From Helicobacteraceae bacterium (GTDB taxonomy: Bacteria; Campylobacterota; Campylobacteria; Campylobacterales; Sulfurimonadaceae), in contig JAUWLG010000050.1 of the NCBI GenBank assembly GCA_030613795.1, positions 1 to 7,894 of the forward strand: a DNA stretch of 7,894 bases, read 5' to 3'. The notes under the pieces are model-generated. The model ran no database searches and was not told the origin of the DNA. It saw nothing but the letters and a program-made list of their open reading frames with translations. Below, in pieces: positions 1 to 5,612 of the stretch. The stretch's first letter is position 1; the number at the start of each line of letters is the position of its first letter. The translations under genes and the position numbers were made by a program.

Positions 1-277
1 GAGACTCACCTGACTTACCGACATAATAGCTGTTGGAAGCATCTTCACTGACCGAGACATAGGCATCAATGATCATAAGGTCAGCATTAGGATTGCCCAC
101 GCCGCTCCTGCGCTGTTGACGAGACTTGCTAAGGTCACAAAGATGACATTGGGAGATCATCTCTTGGAGTTGAAACAGGTCATCCGGCAGCTCTTGCGCA
201 GCTGTGGGTCTGTTGGTCACAAAAGGGTCGCTGTAGCTAAATCCGAGTGCTTTCAAACGGTAGAGGTTTTGAAGCAT
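1..277 (-). CDS. Family 4 uracil-DNA glycosylase homologue, N-terminal part, cut by window edge
   Basis: This minus-strand reading frame stays open for 92 codons from ATG at 277 to the left edge, so only the N-terminus is visible. The segment LQNLYRLKALGF, then CHLCDLSKSR (residues 44-53), then GNPNADLMII (61-70), then VGKSGES (86-92) follows the order of iron-sulfur family 4 uracil-DNA glycosylases. Cys44 and Cys47 would be the first two of four cluster ligands; the other two lie outside the window. Members of the family remove uracil from DNA. The usual GEAPG catalytic loop is replaced here by DAYVS (71-75), and the usual GRPFVG by NSYYVG, so activity on uracil is doubtful. No ribosome binding site precedes ATG 277. 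The frame is open back to 310, and AAGGGG at 307-312 suggests a start further upstream. Family assignment is fairly sure; function is not. Confidence 0.72.
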   Translation of the reverse strand, partial: MLQNLYRLKALGFSYSDPFVTNRPTAAQELPDDLFQLQEMISQCHLCDLSKSRQQRRSGVGNPNADLMIIDAYVSVSEDASNSYYVGKSGES

Positions 278-315
278 GACAAGGTTCTGATAGGATTTCG
301 TGATAGCCCCTTAGC

Positions 316-345
316 ACTATAAAATTGATAGCTTAGTGTAGTTAA
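316..345 (-). promoter_or_regulatory. Candidate sigma70 promoter for the glycosylase homologue
   Basis: On the minus strand TTAACT (340-345) is followed after 18 bases by TATAGT (316-321), a five-of-six match to the -10 consensus. The predicted transcript would start close to 309, leaving almost no leader before the AAGGGG at 307-312. This is inference from consensus matching in AT-rich sequence. Confidence 0.3.
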
Positions 346-442
346 TGGTGTGTTAATTTCTGATAAATTCAAGTCAAGTTGACATGTTTAATAGCAAGTG
401 TTGGAAAATTGTTTATGAATTTAAGAAGGTAAAGCGAAGAGG

Positions 443-461
443 TTAGGGGACAAGCCCCTAA
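443..461 (-). terminator. Stem-loop just after the superoxide reductase stop
   Basis: TTAGGGG (443-449) and CCCCTAA (455-461) form a perfect 7-base-pair stem with a 5-base loop, 16 bases past the reductase stop on the minus strand. The downstream minus-strand bases are CCTCTTCGCTTT, so the U tract is poor. It may be an inefficient intrinsic terminator or an mRNA-end stabiliser separating the reductase from the next minus-strand gene. Confidence 0.5.
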
Positions 462-476
462 AGAAAGAGGTCTGAA

Positions 477-863
477 TTACTCAGTAACTTCTACAACTAC
501 AGCAGTTGATTCCCAGATACCGTGTTTAGTACAGTAGCCGTGTGCAACCAGGTTTAGTTTTTTACCCATTGGGCGAATGTTGAATGTTACTTCTGCATGA
601 GACTTCTCATTACCAAGCGTACCTGGAACAAAAGTAGTCATTGCCAGTTTAGTGTCACCATTGAAAAGAGTGATGCTTTCGATGAAGTGATCGAAATCAT
701 CCGGGTGAGTATACTCGTTACCCATTTTAACGTTTACAGAAAGCATTTCGCCTTTTTTAGCAACACCTTCAACAGTGATGAATGGTGAGTGACGATCAAT
801 AAGATCTTTTTTAGCTTCGCGCTCTACGTTGTCGATGTTTTCGTATTTGTTAATCTTTGGCAT
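477..863 (-). CDS. Class II superoxide reductase (neelaredoxin / desulfoferrodoxin C-terminal type)
   Basis: The 128-residue cytoplasmic protein reduces superoxide to hydrogen peroxide at a mononuclear iron centre without producing oxygen; electrons normally come from rubredoxin-like donors. All five expected iron ligands are present in family order: His25 (RHSPFI), His53 and His59 (HPDDFDH), Cys111 and His114 (CTKH). Length matches one-domain class II enzymes of about 125 residues, and there is no N-terminal desulforedoxin domain. The Glu-Lys pair that precedes the first ligand in the Pyrococcus furiosus enzyme is Asp23-Arg24 here. The start is well supported: AAAGGA lies 5 bases before ATG 863. 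The gene stands alone, reading away from glyS, with its own candidate promoter and two palindromes upstream. A role in oxygen tolerance of a microaerophile or anaerobe is inferred. Confidence 0.9.
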   Translation of the reverse strand: MPKINKYENIDNVEREAKKDLIDRHSPFITVEGVAKKGEMLSVNVKMGNEYTHPDDFDHFIESITLFNGDTKLAMTTFVPGTLGNEKSHAEVTFNIRPMGKKLNLVAHGYCTKHGIWESTAVVVEVTE

Positions 864-898
864 GGTTATCCTTTGGTTTTTTTTGATTTATGACGAGC

Positions 899-904
899 AT
901 TCTA
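899..904 (-). promoter_or_regulatory. Candidate -10 element of the superoxide reductase promoter
   Basis: TAGAAT on the minus strand matches TATAAT at five of six positions and would start a leader of about 29 bases that keeps the AAAGGA ribosome binding site. Upstream lie several spaced T tracts (between about 907 and 935), the pattern that often replaces a clear -35 box in Campylobacterota. No good -35 hexamer is visible. Confidence 0.35.
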
Positions 905-957
905 CATAGAAATTGTTTTAATGAAACATAAATAAGAGTAATGGTGTCTTAATTAAA

Positions 958-972
958 GTAACTCTCAGTTAC
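958..972. promoter_or_regulatory. Perfect palindrome GTAACT-ctc-AGTTAC, candidate operator
   Basis: A 6-3-6 perfect inverted repeat lies about 95 bases upstream of the superoxide reductase start. A second palindrome of the same 6-3-6 geometry starts three bases further on, with centres 18 bases apart. I do not recognise a regulator for this sequence; an operator role is inferred from symmetry and position only. Confidence 0.35.
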
Positions 973-975
973 AAA

Positions 976-990
976 TAATAATCGTTATTA
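976..990. promoter_or_regulatory. Perfect palindrome TAATAA-tcg-TTATTA, Fur/PerR-like candidate
   Basis: This AT-rich 6-3-6 perfect inverted repeat resembles the ATAAT...ATTAT core of Fur-family boxes. Aligned to the classical Fur consensus, about 13 of 17 central positions agree. It lies about 113 bases upstream of the superoxide reductase start. Its right end overlaps the outer arm of the long hairpin at 988-1096, so it could instead belong to that structure. Confidence 0.35.
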
Positions 991-1096
991 AAGTTCCAGC
1001 TTCAGCGCATCTTGCACCAACATCTGACTCTCCACGCACAGCAGTGCGCTATCGGTCAGATGTTTGGCACAATCTGCACCAAATCTGAAACTTTAA
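988..1096 (-). repeat. 109-base long imperfect inverted repeat (structured RNA or repeat element)
   Basis: The outer arms TTAAAGTT (988-995) and AACTTTAA (1089-1096) pair perfectly. Pairing continues through CAG/CTG, then TTG/CAA, CCAA/TTGG and the 8-base CATCTGAC/GTCAGATG stem, and closes in an apical CGCAC-agca-GTGCG hairpin. Six of the nine mismatches in the stem become G-U pairs if the minus strand is transcribed and none if the plus strand is, which favours a minus-strand RNA. The same strand also carries a 34-codon open stretch (991-1092, stop at 988-990) with no plausible start near its beginning, so a decayed gene end is an alternative. I do not recognise it as a named RNA family. Confidence 0.45.
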
Positions 1097-1116
1097 CTTG
1101 TTTGGCAGATTAGGTT

Positions 1117-1149
1117 AAGGTGAGCTTCGCCACCTTTCTTTCCTCTTTA
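1117..1149 (+). terminator. Terminator-like stem-loop with no gene upstream on its strand
   Basis: AAGGTG (1117-1122) pairs with CACCTT (1131-1136). An inner GC-TTC-GC closes the top after a one-base bulge, and a T-rich stretch (TTTCTTTCCTCTTT, 1135 to about 1148) follows. This looks like an intrinsic terminator for rightward transcription, but no plus-strand coding gene ends here. It would fit the end of a small plus-strand RNA or stop antisense transcription before the glyS promoter. Confidence 0.35.
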
Positions 1150-1250
1150 CATTCGCGTAAATTCATGAAATGGTGACCTGGAAGGAAAGACCCTTGCGAG
1201 ATAATTTGTTGACTATTAAGCCTAAAAGCCTCTTTTAACCGACAAAGCGC

Positions 1251-1256
1251 TAAAAT
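1251..1256 (+). promoter_or_regulatory. Candidate -10 element of the glyS promoter
   Basis: TAAAAT is a five-of-six -10 match that would give a leader of about 27 bases including the AAGG ribosome binding site (1278-1281), eight bases before the glyS ATG. No convincing -35 sits 16-18 bases upstream; TTGACT at 1209-1214 is too far away. The call depends mainly on position. Confidence 0.3.
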
Positions 1257-1289
1257 CGCGACAATAATATATACGCTAAGGTATACAAA

Positions 1290-3338
1290 ATGATCCAACC
1301 TCTTTTAATTGAAATCGGTGTTGAAGAGCTTCCAGCTGTTCCACTTTTGAAAGAACTGAATAATATTGAAAAAAAATGGGCTGATGTTCTAGAAGAGAAT
1401 TCGCTTATGGCTGAATTTGAGTTTTACTATACACCACGCCGTTTAGTGCTGTGGCACAGTGAGTTCAAGATGCGTCAAGATGACAGTGAAGAGGAGTTCT
1501 TCGGTGCTCCGATCGCTATTGCTTATAAAGACGGCGAGCCGACTAAAGCGGCAGAGGGTTTTGCCCGTAAATGCGGTGTGAGCCTTGATGAAGTCTCTAA
1601 AGCAGAGAAGGGCGGTAAAGAGGTTCTTTACTTTAAAAAGAGTATTGAAGGTCAAGAGAGTGCGGCGCTTCTTCCTGCGATGATCGAGAAGTGGGTTAAG
1701 TCACTAAACTTTGGCAAGTCAATGCGTTGGGGTTCTAACAGTGAGAGCTTTATTCGTCCTATTCGTTGGGTCAATGTGCTGTTGGCTGAGAAACTCGTAC
1801 CGATGTCACTTTTTGGCGTAGCGTCAGCTCAGACAACATCTGTTCACCGTATGGAGAATTTTGATGCTCAAGAGATCAGTGGGAACAAAGACTATTTTGA
1901 CAAGTTAAAAGCAGGGTCAGTGGCACTTTTTCAAGATGAGCGTCGTGCATCTATCTTGGCAGATTTTAAAACAATTGAAGCTAAAAATGGTCTAAATATT
2001 GAGATCGATGAAGAGCTGCTTGCAGAAATTGTAGCTATTACTGAGCATCCGACACCGCTTCTTGGAAGTTTTGATGTAGAGTTTTTACGTCTGCCTCCGG
2101 AAGTGATCATCACCTCAATGAAAGAGCATCAACGTTATTTCCCTGTCTTTAAAGATGGCAAGCTGATCAACAAGTTTGTAGTTGTTAGTAACGCTTTGAC
2201 AGATGACTTCTCAAAAGTCGTTGAAGGTAACGAACGTGTACTCCGTCCTCGTCTTGCTGATGGTCTTTTCTTTTACGACAATGACCTGCGTAACGGTCTA
2301 AGTACGGATGGACTTGAAAAGGTCGTCTTTATGAAGGGTCTTGGAACATTAGCAGATAAGATCGAACGTGAACATGACATTGCGGATTATCTGTTTGACC
2401 TTTACAGTGATGCGGTATGTGCAGAGAACGGTAAACATGTAGAGGCTAACCAGGCGCTGCTTCAACGTTCTGTTGCTTTGGCAAAAGCGGACTTGATGAG
2501 TGAGATGGTCTATGAGTTTACAGAGCTTCAAGGCCTCATGGGTTACTACTACGCAAATGCACTGGGTGAAGAGGATGAAGTAGCACTTGCTATCAAAGAG
2601 CAGTACCTTCCGGATGGTGAAGAGTCTGATGTGCCGTCAACCAAACTGAGTGCTATTGTCGCGATGTCTATTAAACTTGACACACTGCTTGGTCTTTTCA
2701 GCATCAACCAGATCCCGACAGGTTCTCGTGACCCATTTGCACTGCGCCGTGCGGTCAACGGCCTTATCCGCATCACGAAAGAGCACGACCTCTCTTTTGA
2801 CATCAATGCCGTACTTCAGAGCCTTAGCAAGAAGTATGCTGAGATCGATTTTGAAAAACTCGAAGCTTTCTTCTTAGAGCGTGTGAACCAGTTCTACAAA
2901 GTAAACCCTTCGATCGTCAATGCCGTACTGTCAACGGGTGAGCGTGAACTGCGTGCTATTGATGCAAAGATCGAAGCAGTAGCAACGATCTCAGAGAGTG
3001 ATGAGTTTCCAACGATCTTCTCGACCTTTAAACGTGTGGCGAACATCACTAAGGATGTTGACCTTGATAATCTCCAAGGTGTTGACGCCGCGTTGTTTGA
3101 AGGCGATGCTGAGAGCGCTCTCTTTAACGCTTTTACTGCAGTCAATGAAAAAGAGTATGCAGACTATACAGAACAACTTGATGCACTGTTTAGCCTGAAA
3201 CCGCAACTTGACATCTTTTTCGAAAAAGTGATGGTCAATGCAGACGACGAAGTGGTTAAAAACAATCGTAAAGCCTTAGTAGGTACGATCTATAAAGCGA
3301 TCTTTGATATTGCCGATATTAAAGAGATATCGATCTAA
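1290..3338 (+). CDS. glyS: Glycyl-tRNA synthetase beta subunit
   Basis: The 682-residue protein is the large subunit of the heterotetrameric bacterial glycyl-tRNA synthetase. It binds tRNA-Gly while the alpha subunit (GlyQ) carries the adenylation site. It is near the E. coli length of 689. The N-terminus (LLIEIGVEELP, residues 5-15) is diagnostic, as are SMRWG near residue 146, IPTGSRDPFALRR (475-487) in the central domain, and a C-terminal DALR-like anticodon-binding segment with FFEKVMVNADDE (about 643-654) and NNRKAL. AAGG at 1278-1281 supports ATG 1290. glyQ is not next to it; in this phylum the two genes are commonly apart, so it is presumably elsewhere. Transcription likely ends at the strong hairpin at 3394-3420, making this a single-gene unit. 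The frame is intact with no unusual features. Confidence 0.97.
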   Translation: MIQPLLIEIGVEELPAVPLLKELNNIEKKWADVLEENSLMAEFEFYYTPRRLVLWHSEFKMRQDDSEEEFFGAPIAIAYKDGEPTKAAEGFARKCGVSLDEVSKAEKGGKEVLYFKKSIEGQESAALLPAMIEKWVKSLNFGKSMRWGSNSESFIRPIRWVNVLLAEKLVPMSLFGVASAQTTSVHRMENFDAQEISGNKDYFDKLKAGSVALFQDERRASILADFKTIEAKNGLNIEIDEELLAEIVAITEHPTPLLGSFDVEFLRLPPEVIITSMKEHQRYFPVFKDGKLINKFVVVSNALTDDFSKVVEGNERVLRPRLADGLFFYDNDLRNGLSTDGLEKVVFMKGLGTLADKIEREHDIADYLFDLYSDAVCAENGKHVEANQALLQRSVALAKADLMSEMVYEFTELQGLMGYYYANALGEEDEVALAIKEQYLPDGEESDVPSTKLSAIVAMSIKLDTLLGLFSINQIPTGSRDPFALRRAVNGLIRITKEHDLSFDINAVLQSLSKKYAEIDFEKLEAFFLERVNQFYKVNPSIVNAVLSTGERELRAIDAKIEAVATISESDEFPTIFSTFKRVANITKDVDLDNLQGVDAALFEGDAESALFNAFTAVNEKEYADYTEQLDALFSLKPQLDIFFEKVMVNADDEVVKNNRKALVGTIYKAIFDIADIKEISI

Positions 3339-3365
3339 CTTTGTTTGATCGGGTAAAGGGGAAAG

Positions 3366-3452
3366 AGTGAAGAGTGAAGAGATTTCGGTAATTAGAGAGC
3401 AAAAAAACCTCTCTTTTTTTATTCCTTTTCTCTTTCCTCTTTCCTCTTCACT
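3366..3452. repeat. Purine/pyrimidine inverted repeat enclosing the glyS terminator
   Basis: The left arm carries AGTGAAGAG twice as an overlapping 7-base tandem repeat (3366-3374 and 3373-3381). The right arm ends with its exact complement CTCTTCACT (3444-3452), directly before the next start codon. The right arm (3422-3452) is almost pure pyrimidine and the left arm almost pure purine. A transcript through here could sequester the start of the downstream gene in a stem. Confidence 0.55.
3394..3420 (+). terminator. Intrinsic terminator after glyS
   Basis: AGAGAG (3394-3399) pairs with CTCTCT (3409-3414) across an A-rich 9-base loop, followed directly by an unbroken run of T (3414-3420). It lies about 55 bases past the glyS stop. 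The stem is short, but the T run is the best in the window. It sits inside a larger purine/pyrimidine inverted repeat. Confidence 0.7.
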
Positions 3453-4580
3453 ATGATCATTTACGACACTGCGATCATCGGTGCCGGTATCAATGGTTGC
3501 AGCTGTGCCTACTTCCTCTCCAAGGCCAACCAAAATGTTGTCATTATCGACCAGGAGGCAATAGCCTCAGGCGGTTCTGGTGCAGCAGGGGCATTTATCT
3601 CACCCAAGTTTACCAAAGGCGGACGACTTAAAGAGCTGCTTGAAGAGGCGTACCTTTTTTCACTTGACTTCTATAGTACAAACTTTCCTACGTATATTCA
3701 AAAAGCCAAACTTTTACAGATCGCCAATTCAGACGAAAATGAAGTCCGTCTAAATGCGTTTAAAGAGACAACGACACTCTCTTTTTCTGAAGACAGTAGT
3801 GAAGCTGAACCCATTTTGACGCCGTATGCCAAAGAGTCTGCTTCACTGGTGTTGGAAGAGGGGGGTGTTGTGAATGCTAAGGCGATGTGCGAGGCTTTGG
3901 CCGAGGGGATTGACTTTAGCAAAGAGAAGGTGAAGTCATTACATTACGATGATGGTGTGTGGCAGATAGGTGATATCAGTGCAAAATGCATCATCTTGGC
4001 AACAGGTTCGTATGATCTTGTTGTAGAGATGCCCTACTTAGAGCTGCGTCGTGTCTGGGGACACCGCATTGATGTGAAGACCACGACTAAAGTACCATAC
4101 AGTATTCACCATCATCTCTCTATCTCTCCCTCATCAGAGGATGGGACACTGGCGATAGGTGCAACACATAACCTCCACTATAATCCCTTTGGTGACGAAA
4201 AGTATGATGTCGAAGATGGCAGAAAAGAGCTGCTGGAGAAGGCGCTTAAAAGTGTTAAGCTAGAGAATGTTGAAGTCCTGAAAGACTATGTCGGTCTGCG
4301 TTCAGGAAGTAATGATTACCTGCCTATAATTGGAAGAGTTGTTGATGCAGACAAGACGATGGATGAAACCTTTAAACCCTCAAAGTTAAAGAAGATGAGT
4401 GACGATAGCTTTACCCATTTTCCGGAGCTCTATATGATCAATGGTACGGGGGGATATGGCTTTGTATTGGCCCCATACCTGGCAAAACAGCTCACGGAAT
4501 ATATAACTGATAAAACAGAGCTAGATACAGAACTTACACCAACACGTTTTTTTAGACGCTGGGCAAAGAGAATAGGGTGA
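3453..4580 (+). CDS. FAD-dependent oxidoreductase, DAO family, similar to MnmC C-terminal domain
   Basis: This 375-residue flavoprotein opens with a Rossmann FAD-binding motif (AIIGAGINGCS, residues 7-17; acidic Asp33 at the end of the second strand). SGGSGAAGAFISP (39-51) and ATG (183-185) follow, then GLRSGSNDYLPIIG (281-294) and GTGGYGFVLAPYLA (331-344), before a basic end with RFFRRWAKR. The layout and C-terminal block resemble the FAD half of MnmC, which oxidises the carboxymethylaminomethyl group of wobble U34 in tRNA. The methyltransferase half is absent, so a stand-alone MnmC2-like enzyme or another amino-acid-type oxidase (DadA/glycine oxidase group) are the choices. The start at 3453 fits the Rossmann fold exactly, yet the preceding 30 bases are pyrimidine-rich with no ribosome binding site. 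It follows glyS but is separated from it by a terminator. Confidence 0.8.
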   Translation: MIIYDTAIIGAGINGCSCAYFLSKANQNVVIIDQEAIASGGSGAAGAFISPKFTKGGRLKELLEEAYLFSLDFYSTNFPTYIQKAKLLQIANSDENEVRLNAFKETTTLSFSEDSSEAEPILTPYAKESASLVLEEGGVVNAKAMCEALAEGIDFSKEKVKSLHYDDGVWQIGDISAKCIILATGSYDLVVEMPYLELRRVWGHRIDVKTTTKVPYSIHHHLSISPSSEDGTLAIGATHNLHYNPFGDEKYDVEDGRKELLEKALKSVKLENVEVLKDYVGLRSGSNDYLPIIGRVVDADKTMDETFKPSKLKKMSDDSFTHFPELYMINGTGGYGFVLAPYLAKQLTEYITDKTELDTELTPTRFFRRWAKRIG

Positions 4581-4583
4581 TAT

Positions 4584-4601
4584 TAATACTAGGCAGTATT
4601 A
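4584..4601 (+). terminator. AT-rich stem-loop after the oxidoreductase
   Basis: TAATACT (4584-4590) and AGTATTA (4595-4601) form a perfect 7-base-pair stem with loop AGGC, three bases past the stop. The only T run (4611-4615) lies ten bases later, so it is a weak terminator candidate or an mRNA-end structure. Confidence 0.35.
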
Positions 4602-4616
4602 TATTGTCAGTTTTTA

Positions 4617-4781
4617 CTGTCATTCCTGCGAAGGCAGGAATCCACAAGTTTGAATTATTTTGTAGTTTATATTGTTCGGGGACTCCGTCGTCGATGCTTC
4701 GCATATCGACTTTGGTTCCAGACCTAAGACAGCCAAGAAATTGGCTGTCGTTAACGGTCTTCACCTTCGCAGGAGTGACGG
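4617..4781. repeat. MITE-like intergenic repeat with 18-base inverted ends
   Basis: The left end (4617-4634) and the reverse complement of the right end (4764-4781) agree at 16 of 18 positions. The left end continues into a perfect hairpin, ATTCCTGC-gaag-GCAGGAAT (4622-4641), of the type common in dispersed proteobacterial repeats (TCATTCCTGCGAAGGCAGGAA style). Inside are two further hairpins: GTCGAT/ATCGAC (4690-4710), and GACAGCCAA-gaaa-TTGGCTGTC (4728-4749) enclosed by AGACC/GGTCT (4720-4724, 4756-4760). There is no coding content, so it would need a transposase elsewhere. I see no clear target-site duplication. Confidence 0.65.
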
Positions 4782-4807
4782 AAATTCTTTTTGGGCTATA
4801 TATTATT

Positions 4808-4811
4808 GGAG
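4808..4811 (+). promoter_or_regulatory. Ribosome binding site fixing the hydrolase start
   Basis: GGAG ends six bases before ATG 4818. The frame is open further upstream (TTG at 4791, GTG at 4815), but those starts are on the wrong side of this site or too close to it, so 4818 is preferred. Confidence 0.65.
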
Positions 4812-4817
4812 ATTGTG

Positions 4818-5612
4818 ATGGTCACTGAATTAATTATAGTTGGTCTTATACTTCTGTTTGTCATTCCATCTATACTTGTCTATCTTCTGCAGCATAAGAT
4901 CATCTTTGCACCACAACATTACAATCGACGACGACTGTTTGCCGAGTTTCCAGACCTATACCGACCATTAGAGCTGCAGGTTGAAAAAGGTGTTTTCCTT
5001 GAAGGTGTTCTGTATGAGCCCGAAAAGAAAGTGACAACGACAATGCTTTACTTTGGCGGACGGGAACAGGACAGTGTGACCTTGATAGGGAAGTTTTCTC
5101 TGCATTATCCTGATGTGCGTATTATCGCATTTAACTACCGTGCTTATGGTACAAGCGGCGGCAAACCGAGTGAAGAGGCCTATCATGGGGACGCTTTGAA
5201 GATCTATGACTATGTCACGGAGCATTACGAAGTACCGACTCTCCTCGGTTACAGTTTAGGATCAAACATAGCCGTTCACACGTCAGTGAGACGAACGCCT
5301 AAAGAGCTTATTTTGGTGGCAGCCTTTGAGTCGGTGCAGGCGCTCTCAAAGTCAAAATTAAGACCGGTACCAAGAGTCTTTATAAAACACCGCTTTGAAA
5401 CGATCAATGAGATCGACAAAGTGCAGGTGCCATTTTATATGTATGTGACTAAAGATGATGGCTTTGTGCCTATTGCTCAGCCGCGAAAGCTGAAGGCTAA
5501 AGCGAAAGAGAGCATGTTGGTTGACTATAAAGAGTTTGAAGGCTATAATCACGCACAATTACTCTTTAGTGAAGAAGTTACTGAAGAGATCACAAAGGTG
5601 TTGAAGTCGTGA
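4818..5612 (+). CDS. Membrane-anchored alpha/beta hydrolase (serine hydrolase)
   Basis: The 264-residue protein begins with a hydrophobic segment (about residues 5-24, rich in Leu, Ile and Val) that probably anchors it in the inner membrane. An alpha/beta-hydrolase domain follows. The expected catalytic triad is visible: nucleophile Ser146 in GYSLGS (144-149), acid Asp214 in KDDGFVP, and His245 in GYNHAQL. YFGG (78-81) would form the oxyanion region, and YRAYGTSGG (107-115) is typical of the BEM46/ABHD13-like or prolyl-oligopeptidase-like groups. The substrate is unknown; ester or peptide hydrolysis is the family range. Its stop overlaps the GTG start of hemH by 4 bases, implying translational coupling, though a shared function with haem synthesis does not follow. 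A MITE-like repeat lies directly upstream. Confidence 0.85.
   Translation: MVTELIIVGLILLFVIPSILVYLLQHKIIFAPQHYNRRRLFAEFPDLYRPLELQVEKGVFLEGVLYEPEKKVTTTMLYFGGREQDSVTLIGKFSLHYPDVRIIAFNYRAYGTSGGKPSEEAYHGDALKIYDYVTEHYEVPTLLGYSLGSNIAVHTSVRRTPKELILVAAFESVQALSKSKLRPVPRVFIKHRFETINEIDKVQVPFYMYVTKDDGFVPIAQPRKLKAKAKESMLVDYKEFEGYNHAQLLFSEEVTEEITKVLKS

Noticed and set aside
116..322. Plus-strand open frame of 68 codons starting with TTG
   Set aside because: It lies opposite the glycosylase-like frame, whose protein motifs are clear, and its own translation resembles no family.
1110..1298. Minus-strand 62-codon open frame with a hydrophobic N-terminus, starting inside glyS
   Set aside because: It would cover the glyS promoter region and start codon, has no ribosome binding site that I can see, and looks like chance in AT-rich DNA.
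4775..4804. Promoter formed by the right end of the repeat (GTGACG as -35, TATATT as -10)
   Set aside because: The predicted transcript start near 4811 would remove the GGAG ribosome binding site of the hydrolase, so a working promoter here is unlikely.
4791..4817. Upstream TTG start giving a nine-residue longer hydrolase
   Set aside because: GGAG at 4808-4811 is correctly spaced only for ATG 4818; the TTG start has no binding site and lies almost inside the repeat.
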